Assembly: GCF_029639405.1 (NCBI RefSeq)
Contig: NZ_CP121274.1
Location: 2,604,001 to 2,668,000 of the forward strand
Length of the DNA stretch: 64,000 nucleotides
DNA from: Microbacterium proteolyticum
GTDB lineage: Bacteria > Actinomycetota > Actinomycetes > Actinomycetales > Microbacteriaceae
Direction of reading: 5' to 3'
Both the position numbers and the translations under genes were made by a program. The stretch's first letter is position 1. Each line of letters starts with the position of its first letter. The notes under the pieces are model-generated. The model ran no database searches and was not told the origin of the DNA. It saw nothing but the letters and a program-made list of their open reading frames with translations. This document shows positions 9,690-19,255 of the stretch, in pieces.

Positions 9690-10964
9690 GTGACCGATCG
9701 CTACGACGACCTGTCCGCGCACGACGCGGGCTCGGCGGCGGAGGACGACTCCGTGTACCAAGAGAACGGCCACGCTCCCGCGGTCGCCCCGGATGCCGCG
9801 GACGAGCCGCGGAGCGCGCGCCCCACCGCCGACACCGGTGAGGTCGACCGCGACGTGGACGACGACGCGCCCTCTGGGCAGCAGGTGGGTGCACGCACGC
9901 ACGTCAACGCCCGCCGCTCGACGCACACCGAGCTGCCCGACGCCGACGAGCACACCGCACACGCTCCGCGCGACGCGTCCGCACCGGCCGACACCGCACC
10001 GCAGTACGGCGTCGGCCCCTTCTCGATCCGCGAGATCGCTCTGCTCGGGATCTGGGCCGTGATCTTCCTCGTCTCCTTCTTCCCGACCAACAACCTGCCC
10101 GCGAACGTCCGCGTCCTCGGCGGCGGCGACAACGTCTGGCTGTCCGGCGTGTGGTGGATCCCCACGGTCGCCCTCCCGACGATCGCGGTGGGGCTGCTGG
10201 TGCTCCGCCGGCTGTCTCCCCAAGGCATCCGACGGGTCGGGTCGTTGGGGATCGACCAGTTCGCTTCGGTGGCCTTCTCGGTCGCCGCTCTCGTGTGGGT
10301 CGCGTGGGTCTGGGACGCCGTGTCCGTGGCGGCCGAGACCGGCCTCTGGACCCGCACCTGGGTCGTCTGGGTCGGTGCCGTGTTCGCGCTGGCCGGTGTC
10401 GTCCTCACGGTCTTCGCGCCGATCATCCCGCCGTTCGAGCAGGACTTCCAGGAGCGTCCCGACGCGCCCGCGCACCGCAACGCCCGCCCGGTCCGGGGGG
10501 TGGCGAAGCGTCCGGCGCGTCCTCGCCCGGTGCGGACGCCGTCGGCGCCCGCTCCCGCTCCCGCTCCCGAGGGTCACGAGGCGAAGGACGACCACGGCCC
10601 CGTGCCCGGGAGCTACACGGGATCGACCGACCTTCCGCGCACCGACGCCGAGCCGGCGACCTCCGTGTTCCCGACGCACGGCGACAACCACGACACCGAC
10701 GTGATCGGTGCGGAGGCATCCCCGGCATCCGCCGATCGCCCGCGCGAGCACGAGGCCGCTCCGCGGCACCCGCAGCCCCAGGCGTTCTGGGCGCTGGCCC
10801 CCGAGGAGCGCGACGTCGTCGACGACTACGGCACCCCGATCTTCCGCGTCGGTCCCACGGCGTGGGCTCTCGTGATCGAGGACCGCGGTGAGACGTTCGT
10901 CGTCCGCCACGACGACGGACGCATCGGATACCTGCACGACGTCACCGGCATCACGCGCGGCTGA
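9690..10964 (+). CDS. Hypothetical membrane protein with acidic N-terminus
   Basis: I do not recognise this 424-residue protein. The first ~110 residues are acidic, Asp/Ala/Pro-rich and probably disordered. Four hydrophobic segments follow between about residues 115 and 250 (around EIALLGIWAVIFLVSFF, WWIPTVALPTIAVGLLV, FASVAFSVAALVWVAWV and VVWVGAVFALAGVVLTV). A ~130-residue Pro/Ala-rich region leads to a compact C-terminus with PIFRVGPTAWALVIEDRGETF and HDDGRIGYLHDVTGI. GTG 9690 is chosen because GAAAGGA lies just upstream. It sits between dnaE and hisD with hairpins on both sides, so it is probably monocistronic. Confidence 0.8.
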   Translation: MTDRYDDLSAHDAGSAAEDDSVYQENGHAPAVAPDAADEPRSARPTADTGEVDRDVDDDAPSGQQVGARTHVNARRSTHTELPDADEHTAHAPRDASAPADTAPQYGVGPFSIREIALLGIWAVIFLVSFFPTNNLPANVRVLGGGDNVWLSGVWWIPTVALPTIAVGLLVLRRLSPQGIRRVGSLGIDQFASVAFSVAALVWVAWVWDAVSVAAETGLWTRTWVVWVGAVFALAGVVLTVFAPIIPPFEQDFQERPDAPAHRNARPVRGVAKRPARPRPVRTPSAPAPAPAPEGHEAKDDHGPVPGSYTGSTDLPRTDAEPATSVFPTHGDNHDTDVIGAEASPASADRPREHEAAPRHPQPQAFWALAPEERDVVDDYGTPIFRVGPTAWALVIEDRGETFVVRHDDGRIGYLHDVTGITRG

Positions 10965-10973
10965 TCACCGTCT

Positions 10974-11005
10974 GCGAGCCGCCCGCCGCACGGCGGGCGG
11001 CTCGC
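10974..11005 (+). terminator. Strong hairpin between the membrane protein gene and hisD
   Basis: A perfect 15-bp stem, GCGAGCCGCCCGCCG (10974-10988) and CGGCGGGCGGCTCGC (10991-11005), has only CA between the arms and no T-run. It starts 10 bp after the upstream stop and ends 10 bp before the hisD -10 box. Confidence 0.7.
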
Positions 11006-11015
11006 CTTCGGGCGG

Positions 11016-11021
11016 TAGCCT
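11016..11021 (+). promoter_or_regulatory. -10 box (TAGCCT) of hisD, leaderless type
   Basis: TAGCCT is six bases before ATG 11028. The intervening GGAGGA resembles a Shine-Dalgarno site but touches the start codon too closely to work as one. Confidence 0.55.
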
Positions 11022-11027
11022 GGAGGA

Positions 11028-12329
11028 ATGCTCCGCACCATCGATCTGCGCGGTCGCGCGCTCTCGCCGGCCGAGTTCCTCGCCGTGGTTCCCCGTGCCG
11101 ACGCGGCCCGTGATGAGGCGCTCGCGACGGCGGCGCGCATCGTCGAGGACGTCGCCCGCCGGGGCGAAGAGGCCCTCCGCGAGCAGGCCGAGACGTTCGA
11201 CCGCGTCAGCGGTCACGCCATCGCCGTGCCCGCCGCGCACCTCGACGAGGCCCTCGCCGATCTGGATCCCGGCATCCGCGCCGCCCTGGATGAGGCGATC
11301 CGTCGCGTGCGCGCCGCGTCCGCCGCGCAGGTCCCCGCGCCCGTGGTCACCGAGATCGGCCCCGGGGCGCGGGTCACGCAGCGCTGGCAGCCGGTGCGGC
11401 GTGTCGGTCTCTACGTCCCGGGCGGCAAGGCCGTCTACCCGTCCAGCGTCGTGATGAACGTCGTGCCCGCCCAGGTCGCCGGCGTGCGCGAGGTGGCGCT
11501 CGCTTCGCCGCCGCAGTCCGAGTTCGGCGGTCGCGTCCACCCCGTGATCCTGGCCGCGGCGAAGCTGCTCGGGGTCAGCGAGGTCTACGCGATGGGTGGG
11601 GCCGGCGCGATCGGCGCGTTCGCCTGGGGGGTCCCGTCGCTGGATCTGCACCCGGTGGACGTGGTGACCGGTCCCGGCAACAACTTCGTCGCGTCGGCGA
11701 AGCGGGCCGTGGCCGGACGCGTGGGCACGGACTCGGAGGCCGGCGCGACCGAGATCCTCATCGTGGCCGACGGGACGGCCGACGCCGCACTGGTCGCCGC
11801 AGACCTCGTCAGTCAGGCCGAGCACGACGAGCAGGCCTCGGCCGTCCTCGTCACCGATTCCGCCGACCTCGCCGAGGCCGTCCGCGCCGCGCTCGAGCCC
11901 CGTGTCGCCGGTACCCGCCACACCGAGCGGGTCCGGGCGGCCTTCGGCGGGCCGCAGTCGGCGATCGTGCTGGTCGACGACATCGCCCAGGCCACCGAGT
12001 TCAGCAACGCCTACGCGCCCGAGCACCTCGAACTGCACCTGGCCGACCCGCGCCCCGAGGAGTACGTCAACGCCGGCGCGGTGTTCGTCGGCCCGTACAC
12101 GCCCGTCAGCCTCGGCGACTACCTCGCCGGCAGCAATCACGTGCTGCCCACCGGCGGGCAGGCCCGCTACGGTGCGGGTCTCTCGGCCGCCACCTTCCTC
12201 CGGCCGCAGCAGGTCGTCGAGTACGACCGGGCCGCCCTGGAGGCGGTGCACGAGTCCATCGTCACCCTCGCCGAGGCCGAGGCCCTGCCCGCGCACGGCG
12301 AGGCCGTCACGGCGCGCTTCGCCGACTGA
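11028..12329 (+). CDS. hisD: Histidinol dehydrogenase
   Basis: The 433-residue enzyme oxidises histidinol to histidine with two NAD+, the last step of histidine biosynthesis. Family motifs include [57 protein letters not shown] and [12 protein letters not shown], the last carrying the conserved Glu-His pair near residue 328, and [17 protein letters not shown]. Length is normal. No other his gene follows; nrdR and pyrD come next. Confidence 0.98.
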   Translation: MLRTIDLRGRALSPAEFLAVVPRADAARDEALATAARIVEDVARRGEEALREQAETFDRVSGHAIAVPAAHLDEALADLDPGIRAALDEAIRRVRAASAAQVPAPVVTEIGPGARVTQRWQPVRRVGLYVPGGKAVYPSSVVMNVVPAQVAGVREVALASPPQSEFGGRVHPVILAAAKLLGVSEVYAMGGAGAIGAFAWGVPSLDLHPVDVVTGPGNNFVASAKRAVAGRVGTDSEAGATEILIVADGTADAALVAADLVSQAEHDEQASAVLVTDSADLAEAVRAALEPRVAGTRHTERVRAAFGGPQSAIVLVDDIAQATEFSNAYAPEHLELHLADPRPEEYVNAGAVFVGPYTPVSLGDYLAGSNHVLPTGGQARYGAGLSAATFLRPQQVVEYDRAALEAVHESIVTLAEAEALPAHGEAVTARFAD

Positions 12330-12341
12330 TCGAGGTCTCCC

Positions 12342-12833
12342 ATGCATTGCCCGTTCTGTCGCAACCCCGATTCCCGCGTCATCGACTCCCGTACGAGCGA
12401 TGACGGGCTCAGCATCCGTCGGCGCCGGCAGTGTCCGAAGTGCGGCGGCCGATTCTCCACCGTCGAGACCGCGAGCCTGAACGTGATCAAGCGGTCCGGC
12501 GTCGTCGAGCCCTTCAGCCGCGAGAAGGTCATGTCGGGCGTCCGGAAGGCGTGCCAGGGGCGGCCGGTGACGGATGCCGATCTCGCCATGCTCGCGCAGC
12601 AGGTCGAGGAGGCGATCCGGCAGACGGGGTCGTCGCAGATCGAGGCCAACGAGATCGGCCTGTCGATCCTGGGGCCGTTGCGGGAGCTCGACGAGGTGGC
12701 GTTCCTCCGTTTCGCGAGCGTGTACCAGGCGTTCGAGTCGCTGGACGACTTCGACGCGGCCATCGCCCAGCTGCGCGCCGACCACGCCTCCCGGCCGACG
12801 GTCGAGCCCGCGGCGCTCGACGACGTCCAGTAG
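12342..12833 (+). CDS. nrdR: Transcriptional repressor NrdR
   Basis: The 163-residue protein represses ribonucleotide reductase genes by binding NrdR boxes in response to ATP/dATP. The N-terminal zinc ribbon has CPFC at residues 3-6 and CPKC at 31-34. An ATP-cone domain (about 46-136) begins with [20 protein letters not shown]. It starts 13 bp after hisD and ends with a TAG that also forms the first bases of the pyrD -10 box. Confidence 0.97.
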   Translation: MHCPFCRNPDSRVIDSRTSDDGLSIRRRRQCPKCGGRFSTVETASLNVIKRSGVVEPFSREKVMSGVRKACQGRPVTDADLAMLAQQVEEAIRQTGSSQIEANEIGLSILGPLRELDEVAFLRFASVYQAFESLDDFDAAIAQLRADHASRPTVEPAALDDVQ

Positions 12834-12836
12834 CCT
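12831..12836 (+). promoter_or_regulatory. -10 box (TAGCCT) of pyrD overlapping the nrdR stop codon
   Basis: TAGCCT is seven bases before ATG 12844. Its first three bases are the nrdR TAG stop codon. Confidence 0.5.
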
Positions 12837-12843
12837 GGCGGGG

Positions 12844-13869
12844 ATGTATCCCCTTCTCTTCCGCTCGGTCCTGAGCCGCCTCGATCCCGAGTTCGCGCAC
12901 CACCTCGGTGCTCTCGTCATCCGCGCGGCGGGCGTGGGTCCGGTGGCATCCGCGGTCCGGACCGCGACGGCGGCCGACCCGTCTCAGCGCGTGCGGGCTC
13001 TGGGCCTGACCTTCGAGTCGCCTTTCGGCGTGGCCGCGGGGTTCGACAAGAACGTGACGATGGTGCGCGGTCTCCGCGCCCTGGGGTTCGGGCACGTCGA
13101 GGTGGGGACGATCACGGCCCTGCCGCAGCCGGGCAATCCGAAGCCGCGCCTGTTCCGCCTGGTCGCCGACCGGGCCGTGATCAACCGCATGGGATTCAAC
13201 AACGAAGGTGCCGACGTCGCCGCACGCCGTCTACGGGCTCTCCGCCGATCGCGTCGGCGTCCGGTGATCGGTGTCAACATCGGCAAGAGCCGGGCGGTGG
13301 CGGTCGAGGATGCCACGACCGACTACGTCCGGAGTGCGCGCCTGCTCGCACCGCTCGCCGACTACCTCGTCGTCAACGTCTCGTCGCCGAACACCCCGGG
13401 TCTTCGCGGGCTGCAGGCGGTGGAGACGCTGCGGCCCTTGCTGACCGCGGTGCTCGAGGCCGCCGGCGCCACCCCCCTCCTGGTGAAGATCGCTCCCGAC
13501 CTCGCCGACGACGAGGTGGGCGACATCGCCCGACTCGCCGTGGACGTGGGTCTGTCGGGGATCATCGCCACCAACACGACCATCGCCCGGGACGGGCTGC
13601 GGACGCCGGCCTCGACGGTCGAGGCGGCCGGTGCCGGCGGGCTGTCGGGCGCGCCGTTGAAGCAGCGCGCCCTCGAGGTCCTGGATCTCGTCCGCGCGGC
13701 GGTCCCGGCGGACTTCGTCGTGATCTCGGCCGGGGGAGTGGAGACCGCCTCCGACGTCCGTGAGCGTCTCGCCCACGGGGCGACCCTGGTCCAGGGCTAC
13801 ACCGCGTTCCTCTACCGCGGCCCCCTGTGGGCGCGGCAGATCAACCGCGGGCTCGCCGCTCGCGGCTGA
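12844..13869 (+). CDS. pyrD: Quinone-dependent dihydroorotate dehydrogenase (class 2)
   Basis: The 341-residue flavoenzyme oxidises dihydroorotate to orotate in pyrimidine synthesis and passes electrons to quinone. The N-terminal amphipathic extension (MYPLLFRSVLSRLDPEFAHH) is the class 2 membrane-binding region. FMN-barrel motifs include GVAAGFDKN, FGHVEVGTITALPQPGNP, RMGFNNEGAD, NVSSPNTPGLRGLQ with the catalytic serine region, LVKIAPDL, IATNTT, GGLSGAPL, ISAGGV and YTAFLYRGP. Length is typical. Confidence 0.97.
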   Translation: MYPLLFRSVLSRLDPEFAHHLGALVIRAAGVGPVASAVRTATAADPSQRVRALGLTFESPFGVAAGFDKNVTMVRGLRALGFGHVEVGTITALPQPGNPKPRLFRLVADRAVINRMGFNNEGADVAARRLRALRRSRRRPVIGVNIGKSRAVAVEDATTDYVRSARLLAPLADYLVVNVSSPNTPGLRGLQAVETLRPLLTAVLEAAGATPLLVKIAPDLADDEVGDIARLAVDVGLSGIIATNTTIARDGLRTPASTVEAAGAGGLSGAPLKQRALEVLDLVRAAVPADFVVISAGGVETASDVRERLAHGATLVQGYTAFLYRGPLWARQINRGLAARG

Positions 13870-13937
13870 CTCGCACGGTCGGCCGCAGCGGACGCGCGGT
13901 GCGCGGGTCGTAGCCCCCGCCTCGGTGCGGAATACGA

Positions 13938-13973
13938 CGACGGCGGCGCGCCCCGAAGGACACGCCGCCGTCG
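13938..13973. terminator. Bidirectional hairpin between convergent pyrD and the DUF3043 gene
   Basis: A perfect 11-bp stem, CGACGGCGGCG (13938-13948) and CGCCGCCGTCG (13963-13973), has a 14-nt loop. It lies 12 bp from the minus-strand stop, between two converging genes. Confidence 0.65.
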
Positions 13974-13984
13974 AAGAGTCGCGG

Positions 13985-14557
13985 TCAGGCCGGGTACTGG
14001 CCCCGCTTGACCTGAGCCTTGGGCAGGCGCATGAACCGCATCTGCACGGTGCGCATGGCCGAGTACCAGCCGAGACCCTTCTCGAGTCGGTCCTCGCCGA
14101 ACTTCGCCTTGGCCGCCCGCTTCACGCGGATCGAGGTGATGATCATGTCGCCGATGACGAAGAGGATGAAGATCCACAGCGCCACGAACGACCAGTACTG
14201 GAAGAAACCGTTCGGCACGAGCGTCAGCACGATGACGAGGATCATGAAGGGCATCACGCCCTCGCCGAGGTGCCACCCGGCGTCGACGAAGTCGCGCGCG
14301 AAGCGGCGCTGCGGACCCTTGTCGCGGACCGGGAGGTAGCGCTCGTCGCCGGCGGCCATGCCGACGCGGGCCTTCTCGCGCTGCGCGGCCAGGTCGGCGC
14401 GGGCGCGGGCCTTCGCCTCCTTGGTGTCGGCCACGAGGGGACGCTTGCGCGCGGCCTCCTGCTCGGCCCGAGACGGTGTCGCGCGCCCCTTGCCCGCGGC
14501 GGTCGCATCCGACGCGACGGGGGTGTCGTTGGGGACGGGGGCGGGGGACTTGGCCAC
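13985..14557 (-). CDS. DUF3043 family membrane protein
   Basis: The 190-residue actinobacterial protein has no assigned function. A basic, Ala-rich N-terminus contains KGRATPSRAEQEAARKRPLV, a DUF3043 hallmark, and a ERYLPVRDKGPQRRFARDFVD block. Two adjacent hydrophobic helices (about 105-150) and a basic C-terminal tail with YSAMRTVQMRFMRLPKAQVKRGQ follow. GTG 14557 is chosen because GAGG precedes it and the protein then begins MAKSPAPVP. It is divergent from the M20 dipeptidase gene. Confidence 0.88.
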   Translation of the reverse strand: MAKSPAPVPNDTPVASDATAAGKGRATPSRAEQEAARKRPLVADTKEAKARARADLAAQREKARVGMAAGDERYLPVRDKGPQRRFARDFVDAGWHLGEGVMPFMILVIVLTLVPNGFFQYWSFVALWIFILFVIGDMIITSIRVKRAAKAKFGEDRLEKGLGWYSAMRTVQMRFMRLPKAQVKRGQYPA

Positions 14558-14590
14558 GGATAACCTCGAGAGCTCACTGGATCGGAGATT

Positions 14591-14596
14591 TAAGAT
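14591..14596 (+). promoter_or_regulatory. -10 box (TAAGAT) of the M20 dipeptidase gene, leaderless type
   Basis: TAAGAT lies seven bases before ATG 14604 in a locally AT-rich stretch. It is the hexamer in this window closest to the TATAAT consensus. Confidence 0.6.
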
Positions 14597-14603
14597 TACC
14601 CGC

Positions 14604-15998
14604 ATGACCCCTGACCTGTCCCGGCAGGATGCCGTACGCGCCACCGCGTCCGACGGCATCCCCGCAGCCCTCGCCGACCTCGGTGCGCTGGTGCGCATCC
14701 CCTCCATCGCCTGGCCCGCGTTCGACCAGTCGGGGGTGGCCCGCAGCGCCGAGGCGGTCGCCGAGCTGCTCCGCGGCACGGGTGTGTTCGAGCGGGTCGA
14801 TGTGGCGCGCGCCGCGATCGCCGGCGCCGACGAACTCGGACAGCCCGCGGTCCTGGCATCCCGTCCGGCCCGCAACGGCCGCCCCACCGTCCTCCTGTAC
14901 GCCCACCACGACGTCCAGCCGCCGGGCGACGAGGCGCTCTGGGACTCGCCCCCGTTCGAGCCCACGGTCCGCGACGGCCGTCTCTACGGACGCGGAGCCG
15001 CCGACGACAAGGCCGGCATCATGGTGCACGTCGGCGCGATCCGCGCCCTCGCCGATGCTCTCGGCGACGACCTCGACCTCGGCATCGCCGTGTTCATCGA
15101 GGGAGAGGAGGAGTACGGCTCCCGCTCCTTCGCGCAGTTCCTCGCGGACCACGCCGACGTCCTCCGCTCCGACGTCATCGTCGTGGCCGACTCGGGGAAC
15201 TGGGACGACCGCACCCCCGGCCTGACGGTGTCGCTGCGCGGGAACGCGCGGTTCACCCTCACCGTCCGTACTCTCGCGCACGCGTCCCACTCCGGGATGA
15301 TGGGCGGCGCGGTTCCGGATGCCATGCTCGCCACGGTCAAGCTCCTCGCGACGCTGTGGGACGACGAGGGCGCGGTCGCGGTCGAGGGCCTCGCCGTGCG
15401 CGACGCCGAGACGCCGGAGTACGACGAGGCGACCCTGCGCGCGGAATCCGGGCTGCTCGACGGTGTGTCGCCGATCGGCCGCGACAGCATCCTCAGCCGG
15501 ATCTGGAACAAGCCCTCCATCACCATCACGGGATGGGATGCCACGCCCGTGGAGGCCGCGTCGAACACCCTGGCGCCCGAGACCCGTGTCGTCATCAGCG
15601 CGCGCGTCGCGCCCGGACAGCCGGCGGCGGAAGCGTTCGCCGCGATCGAGGCGCACCTACGTGCCCACGCGCCCTTCGGCGCGCAGCTGGAGTTCACGGA
15701 CGTGGACTGCGGCGACGCGTTCCTGGTCGATACCGGGGGATGGGCCGTCGAGGACGCTCGCGCCGCCTTCGCCGACGGGTACGGCGTCGGCGCGGTCGAC
15801 GTCGGCATCGGCGGATCGATCCCGTTCATCGCCGACCTCGTGCGGGAGTTCCCCGGCGCGCAGATCCTGGTGACCGGTGTCGAGGACCCGCACGCCCGTG
15901 CCCACAGCCCGAACGAGTCGCTGCACCTCGAGACGTTCCGCAACGCGCTGGTCTCCGAGGCCCTGCTACTGGAACGTCTGAACCGCCGCACCGTCTGA
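14604..15998 (+). CDS. M20-family dipeptidase
   Basis: The 464-residue zinc peptidase has the M20 layout. Metal-binding motifs are VLLYAHHDVQPPGD and GRGAADDKAG, the catalytic glutamates are in FIEGEEEYGS, and VVADSGNWDDRTPGLTVSLRG follows. A dimerisation domain lies in the middle and a late HARAHSPNESLHLE holds the last ligand histidine. Such enzymes hydrolyse dipeptides, or related peptides such as carnosine and Cys-Gly; the precise substrate cannot be read here. Confidence 0.93.
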   Translation: MTPDLSRQDAVRATASDGIPAALADLGALVRIPSIAWPAFDQSGVARSAEAVAELLRGTGVFERVDVARAAIAGADELGQPAVLASRPARNGRPTVLLYAHHDVQPPGDEALWDSPPFEPTVRDGRLYGRGAADDKAGIMVHVGAIRALADALGDDLDLGIAVFIEGEEEYGSRSFAQFLADHADVLRSDVIVVADSGNWDDRTPGLTVSLRGNARFTLTVRTLAHASHSGMMGGAVPDAMLATVKLLATLWDDEGAVAVEGLAVRDAETPEYDEATLRAESGLLDGVSPIGRDSILSRIWNKPSITITGWDATPVEAASNTLAPETRVVISARVAPGQPAAEAFAAIEAHLRAHAPFGAQLEFTDVDCGDAFLVDTGGWAVEDARAAFADGYGVGAVDVGIGGSIPFIADLVREFPGAQILVTGVEDPHARAHSPNESLHLETFRNALVSEALLLERLNRRTV

Positions 15999-16070
15999 TC
16001 GGCTCCGCGGGGACGAGGCGGGCGTAGAATCGACTCGTCCCCGCGACCGAACGACCCGAAGGGCCACGCC

Positions 16071-16436
16071 ATGACCGACACGACACTGTCGTCCGACGCC
16101 GTCACCCGCGAGCACGGAGTCGCCCTGACCGACGCCGCCGCCGACAAGGTGAAGAGCCTCCTGTCCCAGGAAGGACGCGACGATCTGCGACTGCGCGTCG
16201 CCGTGCAGCCGGGCGGATGCTCGGGCCTGATCTACCAGCTCTACTTCGACGAGCGCTACCTCGACGGCGACAAGGTCGCCGACTTCGACGGTGTCGAGGT
16301 CATCGTCGACGACATGAGCGTCCCGTACCTCGACGGTGCGAGCATCGACTTCAAGGACACGATCTCGGAGCAGGGCTTCACGATCGACAACCCCAACGCG
16401 CAGGGCTCCTGCGCGTGCGGCGACAGCTTCCACTGA
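16071..16436 (+). CDS. erpA: Iron-sulfur cluster insertion protein, ErpA/HesB family
   Basis: The 121-residue A-type carrier accepts and delivers Fe-S clusters to client proteins. The three conserved cysteines are present, Cys50 in QPGGCSGL and Cys114/Cys116 in the C-terminal SCACG. Its neighbourhood with respiratory genes (ctaC-ctaD, and a Rieske protein nearby) fits a supply role, though that is inference. A TAGAAT hexamer about 45 bp upstream is a plausible promoter with a short leader. Confidence 0.95.
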   Translation: MTDTTLSSDAVTREHGVALTDAAADKVKSLLSQEGRDDLRLRVAVQPGGCSGLIYQLYFDERYLDGDKVADFDGVEVIVDDMSVPYLDGASIDFKDTISEQGFTIDNPNAQGSCACGDSFH

Positions 16437-16470
16437 GCCGCGCCACGTCGCTCCGGCGCCGAATTCGACG

Positions 16471-16513
16471 ACCCCCGGGAACCGCGGATCACACCGCGAA
16501 AACCGGGGGTTTT
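16471..16513 (+). terminator. Rho-independent terminator after erpA
   Basis: Outer stem ACCCCCGG (16471-16478) with CCGGGGGT (16503-16510) encloses an inner CGCGG/CCGCG stem and is followed by a T-run. This is one of the few hairpins in the window with a U-tract. Confidence 0.85.
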
Positions 16514-16555
16514 CGATGCTTCGGTGCTGGACGATTGGCCAGAGAACCGTAAGAG

Positions 16556-16580
16556 GTTGCTCTAGACTGTCGAGAGCAAC
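16556..16580 (+). promoter_or_regulatory. Inverted repeat over the ctaC promoter
   Basis: GTTGCTCT (16556-16563) and AGAGCAAC (16573-16580) form a perfect 8-bp inverted repeat with a 9-bp centre. A TAGACT -10-like hexamer (16563-16568) lies inside it, 25-49 bp before the ctaC GTG. It could be an operator for the oxidase operon; the binding protein is unknown. Confidence 0.5.
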
Positions 16581-16604
16581 ATCCACGACCCGGAAAGGTG
16601 CACT

Positions 16605-17486
16605 GTGCCCTCCAAACGTCGCCTTCGTTGGGCAGCCGTCCCCGTCGGGATCGCTTCCGTCGCACTTCTTTCGGGCTGCACCACGTCGCAGCTGCACGGA
16701 TTCCTCCCGGGGTTCGTCGATGACGGGACGCCTGCGACGAACCACACCGACATGGTCGCCGGTCTGTGGGTGAACTCGTGGATCGTGCTGCTCGCGGTCG
16801 GCGTCATCACGTGGGGCCTGATGCTGTGGGCCGTCATCGCCTACCGCCGTCGCAAGGGCCAGTCCGGCCTGCCGGTGCAGCTGCGCTACAACATGCCGGT
16901 CGAGATCTTCTACACGGTCGTGCCGCTGATCCTCGTCATCGGGTTCTTCGCGTTCACCGCTCGTGACCAGAACACCCTCGAGACCCAGTACGACAACCCC
17001 GACGTGTCCATCACCGCCTACGGCAAGCAGTGGGCGTGGGACTTCCAGTACAACGGCACCCGCGAGGACAACTCCGACGCCGTGTACTCGATGGGCGTCC
17101 AGGCCAAGGCGACGGGCGACGGATACGACCTGCAAGACGTCCCGACGCTCTACCTCCCCGTCAACAAGACGGTGAAGATCGACCTGCGCTCGCGCGACGT
17201 CATCCACTCGTTCTGGATCATCGACTTCCTCTACAAGAAGGACATGTACCTCGGCCGCGAGAACGAATGGTCGTTCACGCCGACGCGCGAGGGCACGTAC
17301 GAAGGCAAGTGCGCCGAGCTCTGCGGCGAGTACCACTCCGCGATGCTCTTCAACGTCAAGGTCGTCAGCGAGGCCGAGTACGAGGCGTATCTCGACTCGC
17401 TGCGCGAGGCCGGCGATGTCGGCGACATCAGCGATCTGTCCCGCCTGCAGAACCTCAACACGGCCGGCGCCGAAGGGAACAAGTGA
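16605..17486 (+). CDS. ctaC: Cytochrome c oxidase subunit II
   Basis: The 293-residue subunit carries the CuA centre that takes electrons from the bcc complex into aa3 oxidase. A lipoprotein-type signal peptide ends at LLSGC (Cys25). Two membrane helices span about 48-75 and 100-122. The cupredoxin domain has [16 protein letters not shown] and the CuA ligands in C236AELC240GEYHSAM. GTG 16605 follows GGAAAGG. It is the first gene of ctaC-ctaD-ctaF. Confidence 0.98.
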   Translation: MPSKRRLRWAAVPVGIASVALLSGCTTSQLHGFLPGFVDDGTPATNHTDMVAGLWVNSWIVLLAVGVITWGLMLWAVIAYRRRKGQSGLPVQLRYNMPVEIFYTVVPLILVIGFFAFTARDQNTLETQYDNPDVSITAYGKQWAWDFQYNGTREDNSDAVYSMGVQAKATGDGYDLQDVPTLYLPVNKTVKIDLRSRDVIHSFWIIDFLYKKDMYLGRENEWSFTPTREGTYEGKCAELCGEYHSAMLFNVKVVSEAEYEAYLDSLREAGDVGDISDLSRLQNLNTAGAEGNK

Positions 17487-17488
17487 TC

Positions 17489-19252
17489 ATGGCCACGACG
17501 CTTCCGCTCCAGGGAACGGGTCCTTCGCGCCCCACGACCCTTCCGCCCCGCCAGGCTGCGCTGCTGAGCGGCACCCGCGTCGAGGAGAAGGGCAACCTGG
17601 TCGTCAAGTGGATCACCTCCACCGACCACAAGACGATCGGGTACATGTACCTCATCTCGTCGGTGCTCTTCTTCATGCTCGGCGGCGTGATGGCGCTCAT
17701 CATCCGTGCCGAACTGTTCGAGCCCGGGATGCAGATCATCCCCACCAAGGAGCAGTACAACCAGCTGTTCACGATGCACGGCACGATCATGCTGCTGATG
17801 TTCGCGACGCCGCTGTTCGCCGGTTTCGCCAACGCGCTGCTCCCATTGCAGATCGGTGCTCCCGACGTCGCCTTCCCGCGTCTGAACGCCTTCGCGTTCT
17901 GGCTCTTCCTCTTCGGCTCCACGATCGCGGTGTCGGGCTTCCTCACCCCGCAGGGCGCCGCCGGCTTCGGCTGGTTCGCGTATCAGCCATTGGCGAATGC
18001 GAGCTTCTCTCCGGGTGTCGGAGGCAACCTCTGGATGCTGGGTCTGGGCATCAGCGGCTTCGGTACGATCCTCGGCGCCGTGAACTTCATCACCACGGTC
18101 CTCACCATGCGCGCGCCGGGCATGACCATGTGGCGCATGCCGATCTTCTCGTGGAACACGCTGATCACGAGCATCCTGATCCTCCTGGCGTTCCCGGTCC
18201 TCGCGGCCGCCATTTTCGCCGCCGCCGCCGACCGCGTGCTCGGCGCTCAGATCTACAACCCCGAGAACGGCGGCGTGCTGCTGTGGCAGCACCTCTTCTG
18301 GTTCTTCGGTCACCCCGAGGTGTACATCATCGCCCTGCCGTTCTTCGGCATCGTCTCCGAGATCTTCCCGGTGTTCAGCCGCAAGCCGATCTTCGGATAC
18401 AAGACGCTCGTCTACGCGACGATCGCGATCGCGGCCCTGTCCGTCGCGGTGTGGGCGCACCACATGTACGTCACGGGCGGCGTCCTCCTCCCGTTCTTCG
18501 CCCTCATGACGATGCTCATCGCGGTGCCCACCGGCGTGAAGATCTTCAACTGGATCGGAACCCTCTGGCGCGGATCCGTGACCTTCGAGACCCCGATGGT
18601 CTTCGCCCTCGGCTTCCTCGTCTCGTTCGTCTTCGGTGGCCTCACCGGCGTCATCCTGGCTTCGCCGCCGCTGGACTTCCACCTGTCGGACTCGTACTTC
18701 GTCGTCGCGCACTTCCACTACGTCGTCTTCGGCACGGTCGTGTTCGCGATGTTCGCCGGCTTCTACTTCTGGTGGCCGAAGTGGACCGGGAAGATGCTCA
18801 ACGAGCGCCTCGGCATGGTCCACTTCTGGATGCTGTTCATCGGCTTCCACATGACGTTCCTCATCCAGCACTGGCTGGGTGTGGACGGCATGGTCCGTCG
18901 CTACGCCGACTACGCCGCCGCGGACGGGTTCACCTGGGGCAACCAGCTGTCCACCGTGGGATCGATGATCCTGGGCGCCTCGATGATCCCGTTCCTCCTG
19001 AACGTCTGGATCACGGCTCGCAAGGCGCCGCGCGTGACGGTGGACGACCCGTGGGGCTACGGCGCCTCGCTGGAGTGGGCGACGTCCTGCCCGCCCCCGC
19101 GCCACAACTTCACGTCGATCCCGCGCATCCGCAGCGAGCGTCCCGCGTTCGACCTGAACCACCCCGAGGCCGGCATCCCGGTCGGTGTGGGCCCCGCGAA
19201 GGATGCCCCCGACGCGCCTGTCGTCGACGCCGCAGCTGGAGAGGTCAAGTAA
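17489..19252 (+). CDS. ctaD: Cytochrome c oxidase subunit I
   Basis: The 587-residue catalytic subunit of aa3 oxidase reduces oxygen at the heme a3-CuB site and pumps protons. It has twelve-helix composition and canonical motifs: [29 protein letters not shown] (heme a ligand His), [17 protein letters not shown] with the CuB His-Tyr pair, [10 protein letters not shown], and [20 protein letters not shown] 17489 is chosen; an in-frame GTG at 17483 overlaps the ctaC stop and is an alternative. Tight spacing indicates coupling to ctaC. Confidence 0.98.
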   Translation: MATTLPLQGTGPSRPTTLPPRQAALLSGTRVEEKGNLVVKWITSTDHKTIGYMYLISSVLFFMLGGVMALIIRAELFEPGMQIIPTKEQYNQLFTMHGTIMLLMFATPLFAGFANALLPLQIGAPDVAFPRLNAFAFWLFLFGSTIAVSGFLTPQGAAGFGWFAYQPLANASFSPGVGGNLWMLGLGISGFGTILGAVNFITTVLTMRAPGMTMWRMPIFSWNTLITSILILLAFPVLAAAIFAAAADRVLGAQIYNPENGGVLLWQHLFWFFGHPEVYIIALPFFGIVSEIFPVFSRKPIFGYKTLVYATIAIAALSVAVWAHHMYVTGGVLLPFFALMTMLIAVPTGVKIFNWIGTLWRGSVTFETPMVFALGFLVSFVFGGLTGVILASPPLDFHLSDSYFVVAHFHYVVFGTVVFAMFAGFYFWWPKWTGKMLNERLGMVHFWMLFIGFHMTFLIQHWLGVDGMVRRYADYAAADGFTWGNQLSTVGSMILGASMIPFLLNVWITARKAPRVTVDDPWGYGASLEWATSCPPPRHNFTSIPRIRSERPAFDLNHPEAGIPVGVGPAKDAPDAPVVDAAAGEVK

Positions 19253-19255
19253 CCC

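Noticed and set aside
6037..9894. Open frame of 1285 codons on the minus strand, antisense to dnaE
   Set aside because: It mirrors the high-GC dnaE frame; its product is rich in Arg, Val, Asp and His with no domain. It is a shadow of strong third-position GC bias.
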